Below are positions 41,059 through 51,324 of a DNA stretch of 64,000 nucleotides, one piece after another. The DNA is from Pseudomonas sp. KU26590 (GTDB taxonomy: Bacteria; Pseudomonadota; Gammaproteobacteria; Pseudomonadales; Pseudomonadaceae): contig NZ_CP110644.1 of the NCBI RefSeq assembly GCF_026153515.1, positions 1,141,001-1,205,000 on the forward strand, read 5' to 3'. Within the stretch, counting starts at the first letter, position 1; every line of letters begins with the position of its first letter. The translations under genes were made by a program, and so were the position numbers. The notes beneath the pieces were generated by a model. The model was not told where the DNA came from and searched no databases. It saw nothing but the letters and a program-made list of their open reading frames with translations.

Positions 41059-44013
41059 TCAGTTCACGGCGGACGTCGCTTCGACATGTCGCGGTAAGGT
41101 CACCCGAATCCGGGTTCCGCGTTGGTGCTCGGGGTCAGCCGGGCTGTCGATGGTGATTTGTCCATAATGCTCTTCAACGATGGAATAGACCAGCGCGAGC
41201 CCCAGTCCTGTCCCTTCGCCCGGATCCTTGGTGGTGAAGAAAGGTTCGAACAAGCGGTCCATGATGGCTTTCGGAATACCGCTGCCTTCGTCTTCGACGA
41301 TCAGATCGACCGTGTGTTCGGAGACTTCGCTTTTCACCCGCACCGCACTGCCGGCGGGCGATGCGTCGCGGGCGTTGGACAGCAGATTGATCAGCACCTG
41401 TGCGAGACGTTGTGGATCGCCGTCCACCCAGTGGTTGGGGTTGCACAGGTTATAGAACTGCACTTCGAAATTGCGCCGGTTCAGCGCCAGCAGACCAATG
41501 GCATCCTGCGCCACCTCGGCCAGGCACACCGGTTCGTCGGCATGTTGATGCCCGCCGGCGTGGGCGAAGCTCATCAGTGACTGCACGATGCGGGAAACAC
41601 GCTTGGTCTGCTCGATGATCTGGCTGCTGATTTCCGTCAGCTCGGCGTCTTCTTCGCGTTCTTCGCGCAGGTTCTGCGCCAGGCAGGCAATGCCGGTGAT
41701 CGGGTTGCCGATTTCGTGGGCAACGCCTGCAGCCAGTCGGCCAATGCTCGCAAGTCGCTCGGAGTGCACCAGTTTGTCTTCGAGCATCTGGGTGTCGGTC
41801 AGGTCTTCAACCAGAATCACCAGCCCGCTGTTGCCCGGCGCAAGCGGCTCGTCAATGGCGGCCTTGTGCAGGTTGAGCCAGCGAGTCTGACCATCGAGGC
41901 CCAGGCGCTGCTTGTGCAAGTGCTCGTCAGGGACGTTGATGAAACCCAGCAGCAGCTGCTTCCAGGGATCGACGATGGTCTCGAGCCGTGACCCGACAAC
42001 GCGCTGAGCACCGATACCGGTCAGCTCCTCCATGGCCTTGTTCCACATCAGGATCTCCTGATCCTTGGCCAGGGAGCACACACCCATCGGCAGCTCTTGC
42101 AGGGTCTGGCGGTGATAGCGGCGCAGGGCGTCGAGTTCGGCAGCCAGGCCGGTGAGGCGGGAGTGGTAATCTTCAAGGCGGCTTTCGATGAAGTGGATGT
42201 CTTCGGTGACGTAGTTCTCGCTGCCTGACTTGTACGGCAGAAACGTCTCGACCATATCCTGCGCAACACTGGGTCCCATCAACCCGGAAAGGTTGGCTTC
42301 GATGCGGTCGCGCAAACGCCGCAGCGCATAAGGCCGGCGCTCGTCGAACGGCAGATAGAGATCCCGCAACGCCTGTTCAACTTCCTTCTGTGCAGCTTTT
42401 GCCCCCAGGGGCTTGGCCAGTTGAGTGGCGAACTCCTGGGGGGAGGCTGCGTGCAGTTCGCGACGCTGTGGGCGGCGGACGTTGTCCACCGCGCAGGCTT
42501 CGGCCGCACTTGCTTCTTCGGGACTGGGATTGCTGAACAGTGAAATCAGGGTGAACACCAGCACGTTGGCCGCCAGAGAAGCGATGGCCGCCATGTGCCA
42601 ACTGGTGTCGTCCAGTACGTAAATCATGTTCAGCAGCGGGATATAAAACCCTTGAAAGTCGCCGATCAGCGGCAGCAACATGCTGACGGTCCAGACCGCA
42701 ATGCCGGCGATCAGCCCGGCCATGAAACCGCGTCGGTTGGCCGCTGGCCAGTAGAGCACCGACAGTACGCCAGGCAGGAACTGCAATGTTGCAACGAACG
42801 CGACGATGCCCAGGTTCGCCAGATTCTGCTTGGCGCCAAGCAGAAGATAGAAGCCAAAGCCGGCCATGATGATCGCGACAATCAGGCCGCGCCGTGTCCA
42901 CTTCAGCCAGCGATAGATATTGCCTTCGGCTGGCGGCTGGTAAAGCGGCAGCACCAGGTGGTTCAGCGCCATGCCGGACAGCGCCAGCGTGGTGACGATG
43001 ATCAGCCCGCTCGCCGCAGAAAGCCCGCCGATATAGCCGAGCAGGGCCAGGGTCTTGCTGTGGGCGGCGATGCCGATACCCAGGGTGAAATATTCAGGGC
43101 TGGTGGTGGCGCCCAGTTTCAAACCGGCCCACAGCACCAGCGGCACCGCCAGGCTCATCAGCAGCAGAAACAGTGGCAGCCCCCAACTGGCGCTGACCAG
43201 CGATCGCGGATTGAGGTTTTCGGTGAAGGTCATGTGATACATGTGCGGCATCACGATGGCCGAGGCGAAGAACACCAGCAGCAGCGTGCGCCAAGGGCCT
43301 TCCTGCAGTGGCGTGTGCAACGCCGCCAGTGCACTCTGGTTTTGCAGCAGCCACTGCTCAAGGCTCTGCGGCCCGTCGAACACGCCATACAGCGCGTACA
43401 GGCCGATGCCGCCGATGGCGACCAGTTTGATGACCGACTCGAAGGCGATGGCGAATACCAGCCCTTCGTGTTTTTCCCGCGTGGCGATGTGGCGCGAGCC
43501 GAAGAAGATGGTGAACAGTGTGATCAGCACGCAGAACGCAAACGCCACGTAGTTGCGTACAGGTTCCCGGGTAAGGATGGCTATGGAGTCGGCCACGGCC
43601 TGGATCTGCAGTGCCAGCAACGGCAAGACGCCAATCAGCATGAAGATGGTCGTCAGTGCGCCCGCCCAGGTGCTGCGAAAGCGGAACGCAAACAGATCGG
43701 CCAGTGACGAGAGCTGGTAGGTCCGGGTGATCTTGAGAATGGGGTAAAGCAGAACGGGGGCAAGCAGGAAAGCGCCGGACACCCCCAGATAACTGGACAG
43801 AAAACCGTAGCCGTATTCGTAAGCCAGCCCCACCGTGCCGTAAAACGCCCACGCACTGGCGTAGACGCCAAGTGACAGCGTGTAGGTCAGCGGGTGGCGA
43901 ATGATCCAGCGCGGGATCAGGCCACGTTCGCTGATCCAGGCAACGCCGAACAGCACCGTCAGATAGGCGGCACTGACCAGAATCATCTGGGTCAGGCTAA
44001 AGCTCATCGGCAT
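41059..44013 (-). CDS. cbrA: CbrA, transporter-like sensor histidine kinase
   Basis: The 984-residue inner-membrane protein has an N-terminal sodium/solute-symporter (SLC5-like) domain of about 13 helices (residues 1-510), a linker, a PAS domain around 610-730 ([18 protein letters not shown]), then a kinase core. H766 in [12 protein letters not shown] is the phosphorylated histidine, and the ATPase part has [13 protein letters not shown] and [11 protein letters not shown]. This fused architecture is specific to CbrA. An ATG two codons later (44007) is an equally good start and homologues begin MSFSLTQ. The 5' end overlaps cbrX, suggesting coupled translation. Confidence 0.96.
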   Translation of the reverse strand: MPMSFSLTQMILVSAAYLTVLFGVAWISERGLIPRWIIRHPLTYTLSLGVYASAWAFYGTVGLAYEYGYGFLSSYLGVSGAFLLAPVLLYPILKITRTYQLSSLADLFAFRFRSTWAGALTTIFMLIGVLPLLALQIQAVADSIAILTREPVRNYVAFAFCVLITLFTIFFGSRHIATREKHEGLVFAIAFESVIKLVAIGGIGLYALYGVFDGPQSLEQWLLQNQSALAALHTPLQEGPWRTLLLVFFASAIVMPHMYHMTFTENLNPRSLVSASWGLPLFLLLMSLAVPLVLWAGLKLGATTSPEYFTLGIGIAAHSKTLALLGYIGGLSAASGLIIVTTLALSGMALNHLVLPLYQPPAEGNIYRWLKWTRRGLIVAIIMAGFGFYLLLGAKQNLANLGIVAFVATLQFLPGVLSVLYWPAANRRGFMAGLIAGIAVWTVSMLLPLIGDFQGFYIPLLNMIYVLDDTSWHMAAIASLAANVLVFTLISLFSNPSPEEASAAEACAVDNVRRPQRRELHAASPQEFATQLAKPLGAKAAQKEVEQALRDLYLPFDERRPYALRRLRDRIEANLSGLMGPSVAQDMVETFLPYKSGSENYVTEDIHFIESRLEDYHSRLTGLAAELDALRRYHRQTLQELPMGVCSLAKDQEILMWNKAMEELTGIGAQRVVGSRLETIVDPWKQLLLGFINVPDEHLHKQRLGLDGQTRWLNLHKAAIDEPLAPGNSGLVILVEDLTDTQMLEDKLVHSERLASIGRLAAGVAHEIGNPITGIACLAQNLREEREEDAELTEISSQIIEQTKRVSRIVQSLMSFAHAGGHQHADEPVCLAEVAQDAIGLLALNRRNFEVQFYNLCNPNHWVDGDPQRLAQVLINLLSNARDASPAGSAVRVKSEVSEHTVDLIVEDEGSGIPKAIMDRLFEPFFTTKDPGEGTGLGLALVYSIVEEHYGQITIDSPADPEHQRGTRIRVTLPRHVEATSAVN

Positions 44014-44173
44014 CTCGTTGGCTCTGCAGAATGAAGGTCACGACGATCAGGATCAGCCACAGCATGTACGGCCTGTACCAGGCGCCCGTGGCGTCGATCC
44101 ACCAGTCCATGATGGCCGGAGAAAACAGATAGATGCCCACCACCAGCAGCAGGACCAATCGATAAATGTACAT
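43997..44173 (-). CDS. cbrX: CbrX, small membrane protein upstream of cbrA
   Basis: The 58-residue protein MYIYRLVLLLVVGIYLFSPA... has two hydrophobic helices separated by a Trp-rich turn (IMDWWIDATGAWYRP). GGGAGG lies 4-9 bases before the ATG. Its 3' end overlaps the cbrA start by 11-17 bases, depending on which cbrA ATG is used. A small ORF in this position is known in P. putida as cbrX and has been linked to translation of cbrA. The frame is open further upstream, but with no better start. Confidence 0.85.
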   Translation of the reverse strand: MYIYRLVLLLVVGIYLFSPAIMDWWIDATGAWYRPYMLWLILIVVTFILQSQRDADEL

Positions 44174-44294
44174 TTGGCCTCCCAGGTTGACTGACCAGAA
44201 GATGACGGAGCGGCATGGTAACGGATGGCGATGGGGCTGCAAGCGACGTTTGCGCCAGCTTTGTGCTGCCTCCCTGTGAATCGGCCGCGCGAGA

Positions 44295-45182
44295 TCAGTC
44301 TATTCGAGCTTCCTCGATAGCGCCCAGGCGGGGTATCGAATCGGCATCCCAGTGCGCAATGGCCCAATCCAGCACTTCTCGGGGCTTAGCGTCGTCCAGT
44401 TCACCCGGCGTCTTTTGCCCCAAAGCACGTAAACCCCGGAGCAGCAACGGCGTGGCCTGGTCGGACGGCAGTGGCGGCGAACGGTAGGATTTGCCCAGTT
44501 TATGGCCGTCGGGCTGGGTGATCAGCGGCACATGAAGGTAGCGCGGTTGCGGCAGGCCCAGCAGTTCTTGCAGGTACAGTTGACGTGGCGTGGAGTCGAG
44601 CAGATCAGCGCCGCGTACGATGTCGGTCACACCTTGCCAGCCGTCGTCGAGGACAACCGCCAACTGGTAGGCGTAAAAGCCGTCCCGGCGACGAATGATG
44701 AAATCGCCCGCGTCGCGGCCCAGATGTTGACGAAACTCGCCCTGCACGCGGTCTTCGAAGCGGTATTCCAGCTCAGGCACCCGAATCCGGATGGCCGCGT
44801 TCTCGGGTGAGTGCCCCGCATTCCGGCAAAAACCCGGGTAAATGCCGTTATAGCCTTCCAGTTGCTTGCGCGAACAGGTGCACGCGTAAGCGAGGCCGTG
44901 GCTGAACCACCGATGGATGATCGCCTGGTAAGCCTCATGCCGGTCGCTTTGCCTCACCAGTTCGCCGTCCCATTCGAATCCATAGGCTTCGAGGGTCTGG
45001 AGTATTCCCGCCTGGGCACCCGGAACCTCGCGTGGAGGGTCGAGATCCTCCATGCGCATCAGCCATTTTCCGCCGACCGAACGGGCGTCGAGGTAGGAGG
45101 CCAGGGCTGCGACCAGAGAGCCGAAGTGCAGATAACCGCTGGGGGTTGGCGCAAAGCGCCCTATATAAGAAGGGGTTTTCAT
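44295..45182 (-). CDS. gluQRS: Glutamyl-Q tRNA(Asp) synthetase
   Basis: This 295-residue paralogue of the glutamyl-tRNA synthetase catalytic domain attaches glutamate to queuosine-34 of tRNA(Asp). The class I signature is APTPSGYLHFGS, zinc-binding cysteines are in ACTCSRKQL and PGFCRNAG, and a KMSKS variant is in GHKLGKS. The anticodon-binding domain of full GltX is absent, as in the family. It sits between dksA and cbrX on the same strand; gluQRS next to dksA is a common arrangement. A terminator lies between the two, so read-through or a separate promoter is needed. Confidence 0.94.
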   Translation of the reverse strand: MKTPSYIGRFAPTPSGYLHFGSLVAALASYLDARSVGGKWLMRMEDLDPPREVPGAQAGILQTLEAYGFEWDGELVRQSDRHEAYQAIIHRWFSHGLAYACTCSRKQLEGYNGIYPGFCRNAGHSPENAAIRIRVPELEYRFEDRVQGEFRQHLGRDAGDFIIRRRDGFYAYQLAVVLDDGWQGVTDIVRGADLLDSTPRQLYLQELLGLPQPRYLHVPLITQPDGHKLGKSYRSPPLPSDQATPLLLRGLRALGQKTPGELDDAKPREVLDWAIAHWDADSIPRLGAIEEARID

Positions 45183-45316
45183 GGGCGCTGATGGTACTGG
45201 AAATAAAACGTACGAAATACCGGACGACGTGTCGTGCCATGTGGGAAAGCGCGACGCACGGGTAGGTGACTTTCCAGCCCACGCCGTCGCTAGTTCGGTC
45301 GATACCTGCAGGCAAC

Positions 45317-45344
45317 AAAAAAGGACGCCGAGGCGTCCTTTTTT
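45317..45344. terminator. Intrinsic terminator after dksA
   Basis: GGACGC-CGAG-GCGTCC is flanked by six A residues on one side and six T on the other, so it can work on both strands. It lies 16 bases beyond the dksA stop. Confidence 0.9.
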
Positions 45345-45359
45345 ACGGGATCAACAGGA

Positions 45360-45803
45360 TCATTTACCGACCTGTTTTTCCTTGATTTCAGCGAGGCTCT
45401 TGCAGTCAACGCACATGTCAGCCGTTGGACGGGCCTCAAGGCGCTTGATACCGATCTCGACGCCGCACGATTCGCACCAGCCGTATTCCTTGTCCTGGAT
45501 CAGCTGCAGCGTCTTGTCGATCTTCTTGATCAACTTGCGCTCACGATCACGTGCACGCAGCTCCAGCGCGAATTCTTCTTCCTGACTTGCACGGTCAGCA
45601 GGGTCAGGGAAGTTAGCCGCCTCGTCCTTCATGTGAACAACCGTGCGGTCAACTTCTACCATCAGATCCTGTTTCCACTTGGACAGGATTTTGGTGAAGT
45701 GCTTGCGCATGGGTTCGCCCATGTATTCCTCGCCCTTCGTCGCGACGTAGGGTTCGAAACCACTGATTGCCGGGGTGCTCTTTTGCTTTTCTTCGGTGGG
45801 CAT
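45360..45803 (-). CDS. dksA: DksA, RNA polymerase-binding regulator
   Basis: The protein has 147 residues from MPTEEKQKST. It acts with ppGpp in the RNA polymerase secondary channel during the stringent response. An N-terminal coiled coil (about 35-105) carries the tip residues DPADRAS, and the C-terminal four-cysteine zinc finger is CESCG...CVDC. A frame extension of 6 residues to an upstream ATG is possible but less likely. It has a strong intrinsic terminator and is probably transcribed on its own. Confidence 0.95.
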   Translation of the reverse strand: MPTEEKQKSTPAISGFEPYVATKGEEYMGEPMRKHFTKILSKWKQDLMVEVDRTVVHMKDEAANFPDPADRASQEEEFALELRARDRERKLIKKIDKTLQLIQDKEYGWCESCGVEIGIKRLEARPTADMCVDCKSLAEIKEKQVGK

Positions 45804-46152
45804 GAACGGACCGCCTCTCACTCTTCTAAGCCATTACACAGGTTAAGATCCATCGCCGACACCTGCCGGCCCTGCGGCTGCAAGCGGGCGAACTTACCAG
45901 ATCGAATCGGAGCGCGCTACTCCCGGTTGTCGAGGATGGCCCGCAGCACGCACGTGGACTATGACCACAGCCTGAGCGCCCGGTTTTATCTATTTGCAGT
46001 GCGCTGAGTTTAGTGCCTGCCGCGTAAGCCCACGGTTTTCTGGACTGTCGGCTGCAAGTCACTGCCGTCCAGGCCGATAAACGCTGTAGCCCGCCGAGGC
46101 GGGTGGGTAGAATCGGCGAATTATCTCGCCACCCCTCACCAAAGGAAGGCCC
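45804..46152. other. Intergenic gap upstream of dksA and the aminotransferase gene
   Basis: This divergent gap should hold the promoters of dksA (minus) and the aminotransferase (plus). I see no repeat, no RNA motif and no credible small gene. A long minus-strand frame reaching in from 47019 is an antisense shadow. Confidence 0.6.
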
Positions 46153-47325
46153 ATGCCACAGCCCTACAGTGCGCGCAGCCGCGCCATAGAACCCTTTCAT
46201 GTCATGGCGCTGCTGGCGCGGGCGAATGAACTGCAAGCGGCGGGGCATGACGTTATCCACCTGGAGATTGGCGAGCCGGATTTCACCACCGCCGAGCCCA
46301 TCATCAAGGCCGGTCAGGCAGCGCTGGCCGCTGGCAAAACCCGTTACACGGCGGCCCGTGGTCTGCCGGAACTGCGCGAGGCCATCTCGGGCTTTTATGC
46401 TCAGCGTTACGGCGTGAACGTCGATCCGGGCAGAATTCTGATCACGCCGGGCGGTTCGGGCGCGTTGCTGCTGGCGGCGAGTCTGTTGGTCGATCCTGGC
46501 AAACACTGGCTGCTGGCCGATCCGGGTTACCCGTGCAACCGGCATTTTCTGCGTCTGGTGGAGGGCGCCGCGCAGTTGGTGCCCGTGGGGCCGGACGTGC
46601 GTTATCAGCTGACGGCCGATCTGGTGGCTCAATGCTGGAATGAGGACAGCGTCGGTGCGCTGGTGGCGTCTCCGGCCAATCCGACCGGGACGTTGCTGCA
46701 CCGCGACGAACTCGCTGCGCTTTCGGCGTCGCTCAAGGCGCGGGATGGGCACCTCGTGGTTGACGAGATCTATCACGGTCTGACCTACGGCACCGACGCG
46801 AGCAGCGTGTTGGAGGTCGATAACGACGCCTTCGTGCTGAATAGTTTTTCCAAATATTTCGGCATGACCGGTTGGCGACTCGGTTGGCTGGTTGCCCCCG
46901 AGGCGGCGGTCGGTGATCTGGAAAAGCTGGCGCAGAATCTTTACATCAGCGCGCCGAGCATGGCGCAAAGCGCGGCACTTGCCTGCTTCGAGCCGCAGAC
47001 GCTCGAGATCCTTGAACAACGTCGTGCCGAGTTTGCCCGCCGTCGCGACTATCTGCTTCCGGCACTGCGCGAATTGGGCTTCAACATAGCCGTGGAGCCG
47101 GAGGGCGCCTTCTATCTATACGCAGACATCAGCGCGTTCGGCGGCGACGCGTTCGCGTTCTGTCATCACTTCCTGGAAACCGAGCATGTGGCGTTCACGC
47201 CCGGGCTGGATTTCGGCCGGTACCGCGCCGGCCATCATGTGCGCTTCGCCTACACCCAAAGCCTGCCTCGGCTTGAGGAAGCGGTCGAGCGAATAGGCCG
47301 TGGCCTGCGGAGCTGGCAAGGCTGA
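46153..47325 (+). CDS. PLP-dependent class I/II aminotransferase
   Basis: The 390-residue fold-type I aminotransferase resembles aspartate/alanine-type enzymes. The substrate-binding segment HLEIGEPDF, the cofactor-binding NPTGTLL and VDEIYHGL, and the PLP Schiff-base lysine K234 in [16 protein letters not shown] are all present. The C-terminal arginine in RFAYTQS fits carboxylate binding. Substrate cannot be told from sequence by eye. The stop overlaps the sfsA start by one base (TGATG), giving a two-gene operon. Confidence 0.9.
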   Translation: MPQPYSARSRAIEPFHVMALLARANELQAAGHDVIHLEIGEPDFTTAEPIIKAGQAALAAGKTRYTAARGLPELREAISGFYAQRYGVNVDPGRILITPGGSGALLLAASLLVDPGKHWLLADPGYPCNRHFLRLVEGAAQLVPVGPDVRYQLTADLVAQCWNEDSVGALVASPANPTGTLLHRDELAALSASLKARDGHLVVDEIYHGLTYGTDASSVLEVDNDAFVLNSFSKYFGMTGWRLGWLVAPEAAVGDLEKLAQNLYISAPSMAQSAALACFEPQTLEILEQRRAEFARRRDYLLPALRELGFNIAVEPEGAFYLYADISAFGGDAFAFCHHFLETEHVAFTPGLDFGRYRAGHHVRFAYTQSLPRLEEAVERIGRGLRSWQG

Positions 47326-48068
47326 TGCGTTTCTCTCCTCCCCTTGAAGAAGGCCGGCTGATTCAACGCTACAAGCGCTTTCTCGCCGACATCGAGACCG
47401 CCAGCGGCGATCTGCTGACGATTCACTGCCCCAATACGGGCTCCATGTTCAATTGCATGATGCCGGGTGGCCGCGTCTGGTTCAGCCGCTCCAATGACCC
47501 CAAACGCAAGCTGCCGGGCACCTGGGAAATCACCGAAACGCCTCAGGGTCGGCTTGCCTGCGTCAACACTGCGCGCGCCAACAGGCTGGTGGAAGAAGCA
47601 CTTCTGGCCGGGGTGATCACGGAGTTGGCAGGGTTTACGGCGCTCAAGCGCGAAGTCGCCTACGGTCAGGAAAACAGCCGCGTCGACTTCCGTCTGGATT
47701 ACCCCGATGGGCCGCTGTATCTGGAAGTCAAAAGCGTGACCTTGGGGTTTGATGACAGCCGGGTCGCTGCATTTCCCGATGCGGTCACTCAGCGCGGTGC
47801 CAAGCACCTGCGCGAATTGTCGGCCCTGGCCCGTGAGGGCGTGCGCGCGGTGTTGCTGTATTGCGTGAACCTGACAGGCATCGACGCCGTGCGGCCCGCC
47901 GCCGAAATCGACGCGGCCTATGCCGCGGCCTTGCTTGAGGCGGCTGCGGCAGGGGTTGAAGTCCTTGCCTATGGCGTGAAGCTGACCCCCGACGAAGTCT
48001 GTATTGACCGCCGCCTTGAGATTCACCTTATGGAAACGCGCCCGCTCAGTCCGGTGCCACTGGATTGA
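47325..48068 (+). CDS. sfsA: SfsA family nuclease-like protein
   Basis: The 247-residue protein has family signatures: an N-terminal OB-like part ([21 protein letters not shown]) and a PD-(D/E)XK-like core ([21 protein letters not shown]), whose D...ExK residues would bind metal. SfsA was first linked to sugar-fermentation stimulation and maltose genes in E. coli; later work attributes nuclease activity. Its stop overlaps the convergent Rieske gene by 23 bases. Confidence 0.92.
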   Translation: MRFSPPLEEGRLIQRYKRFLADIETASGDLLTIHCPNTGSMFNCMMPGGRVWFSRSNDPKRKLPGTWEITETPQGRLACVNTARANRLVEEALLAGVITELAGFTALKREVAYGQENSRVDFRLDYPDGPLYLEVKSVTLGFDDSRVAAFPDAVTQRGAKHLRELSALAREGVRAVLLYCVNLTGIDAVRPAAEIDAAYAAALLEAAAAGVEVLAYGVKLTPDEVCIDRRLEIHLMETRPLSPVPLD

Positions 48069-48375
48069 TCCAGATGCCCTGAGCGTCTTCGCCGCAGTCG
48101 ATAGCCCTCAGGGACTTGCCCTCGCAGGGGCCCGCCACGCACTCGCCGCTCTCGATGAGGAACAGAGCACCGTGGGTGGCGCACTGGATCAGGCTGGCGC
48201 TGGCATCGAGAAACTCATCGGCCTGCCATTCCAGCGCCACCCCGCGATGGGGGCACCGATTGGCGTACACGTACACCTGACCCGCTCGCCGGACCGCCAG
48301 AATCCTGAGTTCATCAACCTCGAACCCGAGGCTTTTGCCTTCAATCAGCGCAGCGCTGTCGCACAAGTATTTCAG
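48046..48375 (-). CDS. Rieske [2Fe-2S] ferredoxin-like protein
   Basis: This small cytosolic protein is a single Rieske domain: cluster ligands CPHRG and, later, CATHGALF give the C-x-H...C-x2-H set. The partner is unknown. No ATG exists near the 5' end. A TTG at 48366 gives 106 residues, but the AAGGAG site is 6 bases before an in-frame CTG at 48375, which gives [10 protein letters not shown] and agrees with the MK-L-C start I recall in homologues. I prefer the CTG. It is convergent with sfsA and overlaps its 3' end. Confidence 0.82.
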   Translation of the reverse strand: MKYLCDSAALIEGKSLGFEVDELRILAVRRAGQVYVYANRCPHRGVALEWQADEFLDASASLIQCATHGALFLIESGECVAGPCEGKSLRAIDCGEDAQGIWINPVAPD

Positions 48376-48544
48376 CGTGTTCTCCTTGGCGCTTGACGCT
48401 CAAATGCAAAGAATTATCAAATGCCTGGCCGTAGCCGGCTGCGCATTCTGCCAGCACTCAAACCCGCCAGTCGATGAACGAAATCCAGCCAGTCGTGCCG
48501 TGAGGTGAGCGACTGCGCCTTCCTTTATAGAGGACGCACCTTTT

Positions 48545-49576
48545 ATGCGCTTCACCTCTCGCCTGATCGGCATCGCGCTGGGCTTAGCCTGTTTGCTGGC
48601 GATATGGCTGTCCCTCGCGCTCGGGCCTGTCAGCCTGCCGATGATGGACACCTTGCGCGCGGTTCTTCATCTGGTGGGCGTGCCTGTGGCGGAGGACAAC
48701 TTGCAGCAGGCGGAACTGATCGTGGGCCAGATCCGTCTTCCCCGGACGTTGCTCGGGCTGGCGGTGGGTGCAGTGCTGGCCTTGTCCGGCGTGGCGATGC
48801 AGGGTTTGTTTCGCAACCCCCTCGCTGATCCCGGTCTGGTCGGGGTTTCCAGTGGCGCGGCATTGGGTGCGGCGGCGGCCATTGTCGCCGGAGCATCCCT
48901 TGGCGGAATGCCTGAGCCGCTCCAGCCGTATCTGCTGTCCATCTGCGCGTTCGCCGGTGGGCTTGGGGTGACCGCAATCGTCTATCGGCTCGGACGCCGC
49001 GATGGCCGAACCAGCGTCAGCACCATGCTGCTGGCGGGTGTGGCGATGACTGCGCTGGCCGGCTCGATCATCGGGCTGTTCACGTACCTGGCCGACGACG
49101 CCAGCCTGCGGACGCTGACGTTCTGGAATCTGGGCACCCTCAACGGGGCCAGCTATGCGCGGCTCTGGCCTCTTTTGCTGGTTTGCGTGGCGGTGATCCT
49201 CTGGCTGCCGCGCCGAGCCAGGGCGCTCAACGCGCTGCTGCTTGGCGAATCGGAAGCGCGCCACCTCGGCATCGACGTCGAACGCCTCAAGCGCGAGCTG
49301 ATTCTGTGCATCGCCCTCGGTGTGGGGGCCGCGGTTGCAGCGGCGGGGCTGATCGGCTTCATTGGCCTGATCGTGCCGCACATGGTGCGACTGCTGACCG
49401 GGCCGGACCACCGTGTTGTTCTTCCCGCTTCAGCGCTGGCAGGCGCAACGCTGCTGCTCCTGGCAGACATGTTCGCCCGACTGGTGATGGCGCCGGCGGA
49501 GCTGCCGATCGGGATTGTCACCGTGTTCATTGGCGCGCCGTTTTTTATTTTCCTGTTGATTCGAGGGCGTAGCTGA
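48545..49576 (+). CDS. hmuU: Heme/iron-complex ABC permease (FecCD family)
   Basis: The 343-residue inner-membrane permease has about ten hydrophobic helices. The FecCD signatures are [37 protein letters not shown] and [19 protein letters not shown]. The neighbouring HmuV-type ATPase points to heme as the cargo. An AGAGGA lies 11 bases before the ATG. The stop overlaps the hmuV ATG by one base. No periplasmic binding protein (hmuT) or TonB-dependent receptor lies next to it. Confidence 0.88.
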   Translation: MRFTSRLIGIALGLACLLAIWLSLALGPVSLPMMDTLRAVLHLVGVPVAEDNLQQAELIVGQIRLPRTLLGLAVGAVLALSGVAMQGLFRNPLADPGLVGVSSGAALGAAAAIVAGASLGGMPEPLQPYLLSICAFAGGLGVTAIVYRLGRRDGRTSVSTMLLAGVAMTALAGSIIGLFTYLADDASLRTLTFWNLGTLNGASYARLWPLLLVCVAVILWLPRRARALNALLLGESEARHLGIDVERLKRELILCIALGVGAAVAAAGLIGFIGLIVPHMVRLLTGPDHRVVLPASALAGATLLLLADMFARLVMAPAELPIGIVTVFIGAPFFIFLLIRGRS

Positions 49577-50343
49577 TGTTGATCGCCAATGACCTCGGCA
49601 TCATGCGTGATGGCAAACAGGTGCTCGCCAACCTCGACTTGGCATTGGCGCCCGGTCAGATACTCGGCGTGCTGGGCCCCAACGGCGCCGGCAAAAGTAC
49701 GCTGATGGCGGCCCTGTGCGGCGAGCTTGTCCCTACCCAGGGCCAGGTGTTGCTGGACGATATTCCCCTGAATCAATGGCGTGGCCCCGAGCGGGCGCGG
49801 CGGCTGGCTGTGCTGCCGCAGAGTTCGACATTGGGTTTCGCATTCAAGGTCGAGGAAGTGGTTGCGATGGGCCGCTTGCCCCATGACAGCGGTCAGCAAC
49901 GCGACGGTGAAATCATCCAGCACGCCCTTGAAGCTGCCGATGGCCTTCACCTGTCGGGTCGCAGCTATCTGACGCTGTCGGGCGGCGAGCGTCAGCGGGT
50001 TCACCTGGCGCGGGTGCTGGCTCAGGTATGGCCGGGCGAGGAGGGCCAGATGCTATTGCTGGACGAGCCAACATCGGCGCTCGATCCGCTGCATCAGCAC
50101 ACCACGTTGCTGGCCGTTCGCGCATTCGCCGACCGTGGCGGTGCGGTGATGGTGATCCTGCATGACTTGAACCTGGCAGCCCGTTATTGCGATCACCTTT
50201 TGTTGCTGGATCAAGGTCGCGTGTATTTATCCGGCACACCACAGCACGTGCTCACGCCTGAGGCACTGAAGTCGGTATTCGGTCTGGATGTGCTGGTGCA
50301 GCCCCATCCCGAGCGTGGGCATCCGCTGGTGATCGCTCGCTGA
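49576..50343 (+). CDS. hmuV: HmuV, heme ABC transporter ATPase
   Basis: The 255-residue ATPase has Walker [11 protein letters not shown] near 35, Q-loop LPQSS, signature [15 protein letters not shown] near 138, Walker [13 protein letters not shown] near 160 and the switch histidine in VILHDLN. The features [11 protein letters not shown] and a signature followed by [10 protein letters not shown] are typical of HmuV. It is translationally coupled to hmuU. Together they need a separate binding protein encoded elsewhere. Confidence 0.92.
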   Translation: MLIANDLGIMRDGKQVLANLDLALAPGQILGVLGPNGAGKSTLMAALCGELVPTQGQVLLDDIPLNQWRGPERARRLAVLPQSSTLGFAFKVEEVVAMGRLPHDSGQQRDGEIIQHALEAADGLHLSGRSYLTLSGGERQRVHLARVLAQVWPGEEGQMLLLDEPTSALDPLHQHTTLLAVRAFADRGGAVMVILHDLNLAARYCDHLLLLDQGRVYLSGTPQHVLTPEALKSVFGLDVLVQPHPERGHPLVIAR

Positions 50344-50510
50344 AACGGGCTCTTATCGATGTAGCAGCCCCATTTTCGGTGCTCTTGCGGGCAACGTCCT
50401 TCGGACAATTCTTGTAATCACGTAGGCCTGCTCTTTTGCGTCTTTGTGGCCGTTCAGGCATAGCCGTTCTCGATTATCGTCGCCTCAATCAAAGGCATTG
50501 AGGGTGTGTA

Positions 50511-51287
50511 ATGAGCGACATAAATGAAGCGATTGACGTGTATGACGTCGATGCGTCACTGGCGCAACTGGCGATTGGCCTGATGGAATTGGCTTCGTTG
50601 AATGCCGACGACACGCCGGAAAAGATTATTGCGTTGTGTCATCGAGCCCTGACGCCTGTGGGGCATGTTGCCGCCGTCTGCGTCATGCCCAGATTCGCAG
50701 GGCTGGCGCGGCGCACGCTCGACAGCCTTCATGCGCGGGAGATAAAAGTCGTGGCCGCGGTTAACTTTCCGAGCGGCTCGCCATCCGTCAGCTCCGCCGA
50801 GTCGGAAACCCAGGCGGCCATCCTCGCGGGTGCAGACGAAATCGATCTGGTCTATCCCTTTCATGCTTTGCTTGGCGGGGACAGGCAGATTGGCGCGGAC
50901 ATCGTCAATGCCTGCAAAGCCAGGTGCGGTCGGGCAGCATTGACCGTTACGCTGGAAACCGGCGTGCTGCGTGATCCGCAGGTCATTCACGGCGCAAGCT
51001 GTGTGGCGATTCAGGAGGGCGCCAACTTTCTGAAAACCAGCACAGGGAAACACATCCTTAACGCAACGCCCCAGGCCAGCCGGATTTTGATTTCGGCCAT
51101 CGCCGAGTCAGGCGCGCATGTGGGCATCAACGTTTCCGGAAATGTGCGGACGCTCGACGAAGCGCGGGTTCACATGGATCTGGTCAAGGCACGATTCGGC
51201 CCACGCTGGCTTGAACAGGGAAGGCTGCGGCTCGGGGCGACCAGCCTGCTGGATGATCTTTTGGGCCACTTGGGCGTAGGCGCTTAA
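50511..51287 (+). CDS. deoC: DeoC-like deoxyribose-phosphate aldolase with altered active site
   Basis: The 258-residue TIM-barrel protein is of the E. coli-type DeoC family, which splits 2-deoxyribose-5-phosphate to acetaldehyde and glyceraldehyde-3-phosphate. The Schiff-base lysine is present in NFLKTSTGK, the catalytic aspartate in EIDLVYP and the phosphate-binding LGATSLL at the end. However, the second catalytic lysine (K201 of E. coli, in GFKPAGGVRT) is asparagine here (GINVSGNVRT), so activity may be reduced or changed. A GAGGG lies before the ATG. It is followed by the PrrF gene on the other strand. Confidence 0.87.
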   Translation: MSDINEAIDVYDVDASLAQLAIGLMELASLNADDTPEKIIALCHRALTPVGHVAAVCVMPRFAGLARRTLDSLHAREIKVVAAVNFPSGSPSVSSAESETQAAILAGADEIDLVYPFHALLGGDRQIGADIVNACKARCGRAALTVTLETGVLRDPQVIHGASCVAIQEGANFLKTSTGKHILNATPQASRILISAIAESGAHVGINVSGNVRTLDEARVHMDLVKARFGPRWLEQGRLRLGATSLLDDLLGHLGVGA

Positions 51288-51296
51288 ATCGCAGGC

Positions 51297-51324
51297 AAAA
51301 AAAGACCCGGCAAAGAGCCGGGTC
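51297..51324 (-). terminator. Intrinsic terminator of prrF
   Basis: On the minus strand GACCCGGC-TCTTT-GCCGGGTC is followed by seven T residues. It also lies 10 bases beyond the deoC stop, but the U-tract serves the minus strand best. Confidence 0.93.

Noticed and set aside
45826..47019. 397-codon minus-strand frame opposite the aminotransferase gene
   Set aside because: Arg/His/Gln-rich shadow; the plus-strand aminotransferase has all catalytic motifs.
48400..48544. Fur box in front of hmuU
   Set aside because: An AT-rich stretch (AAGAATTATCAAATG) is only a weak match to the 19-base consensus, too poor to call.
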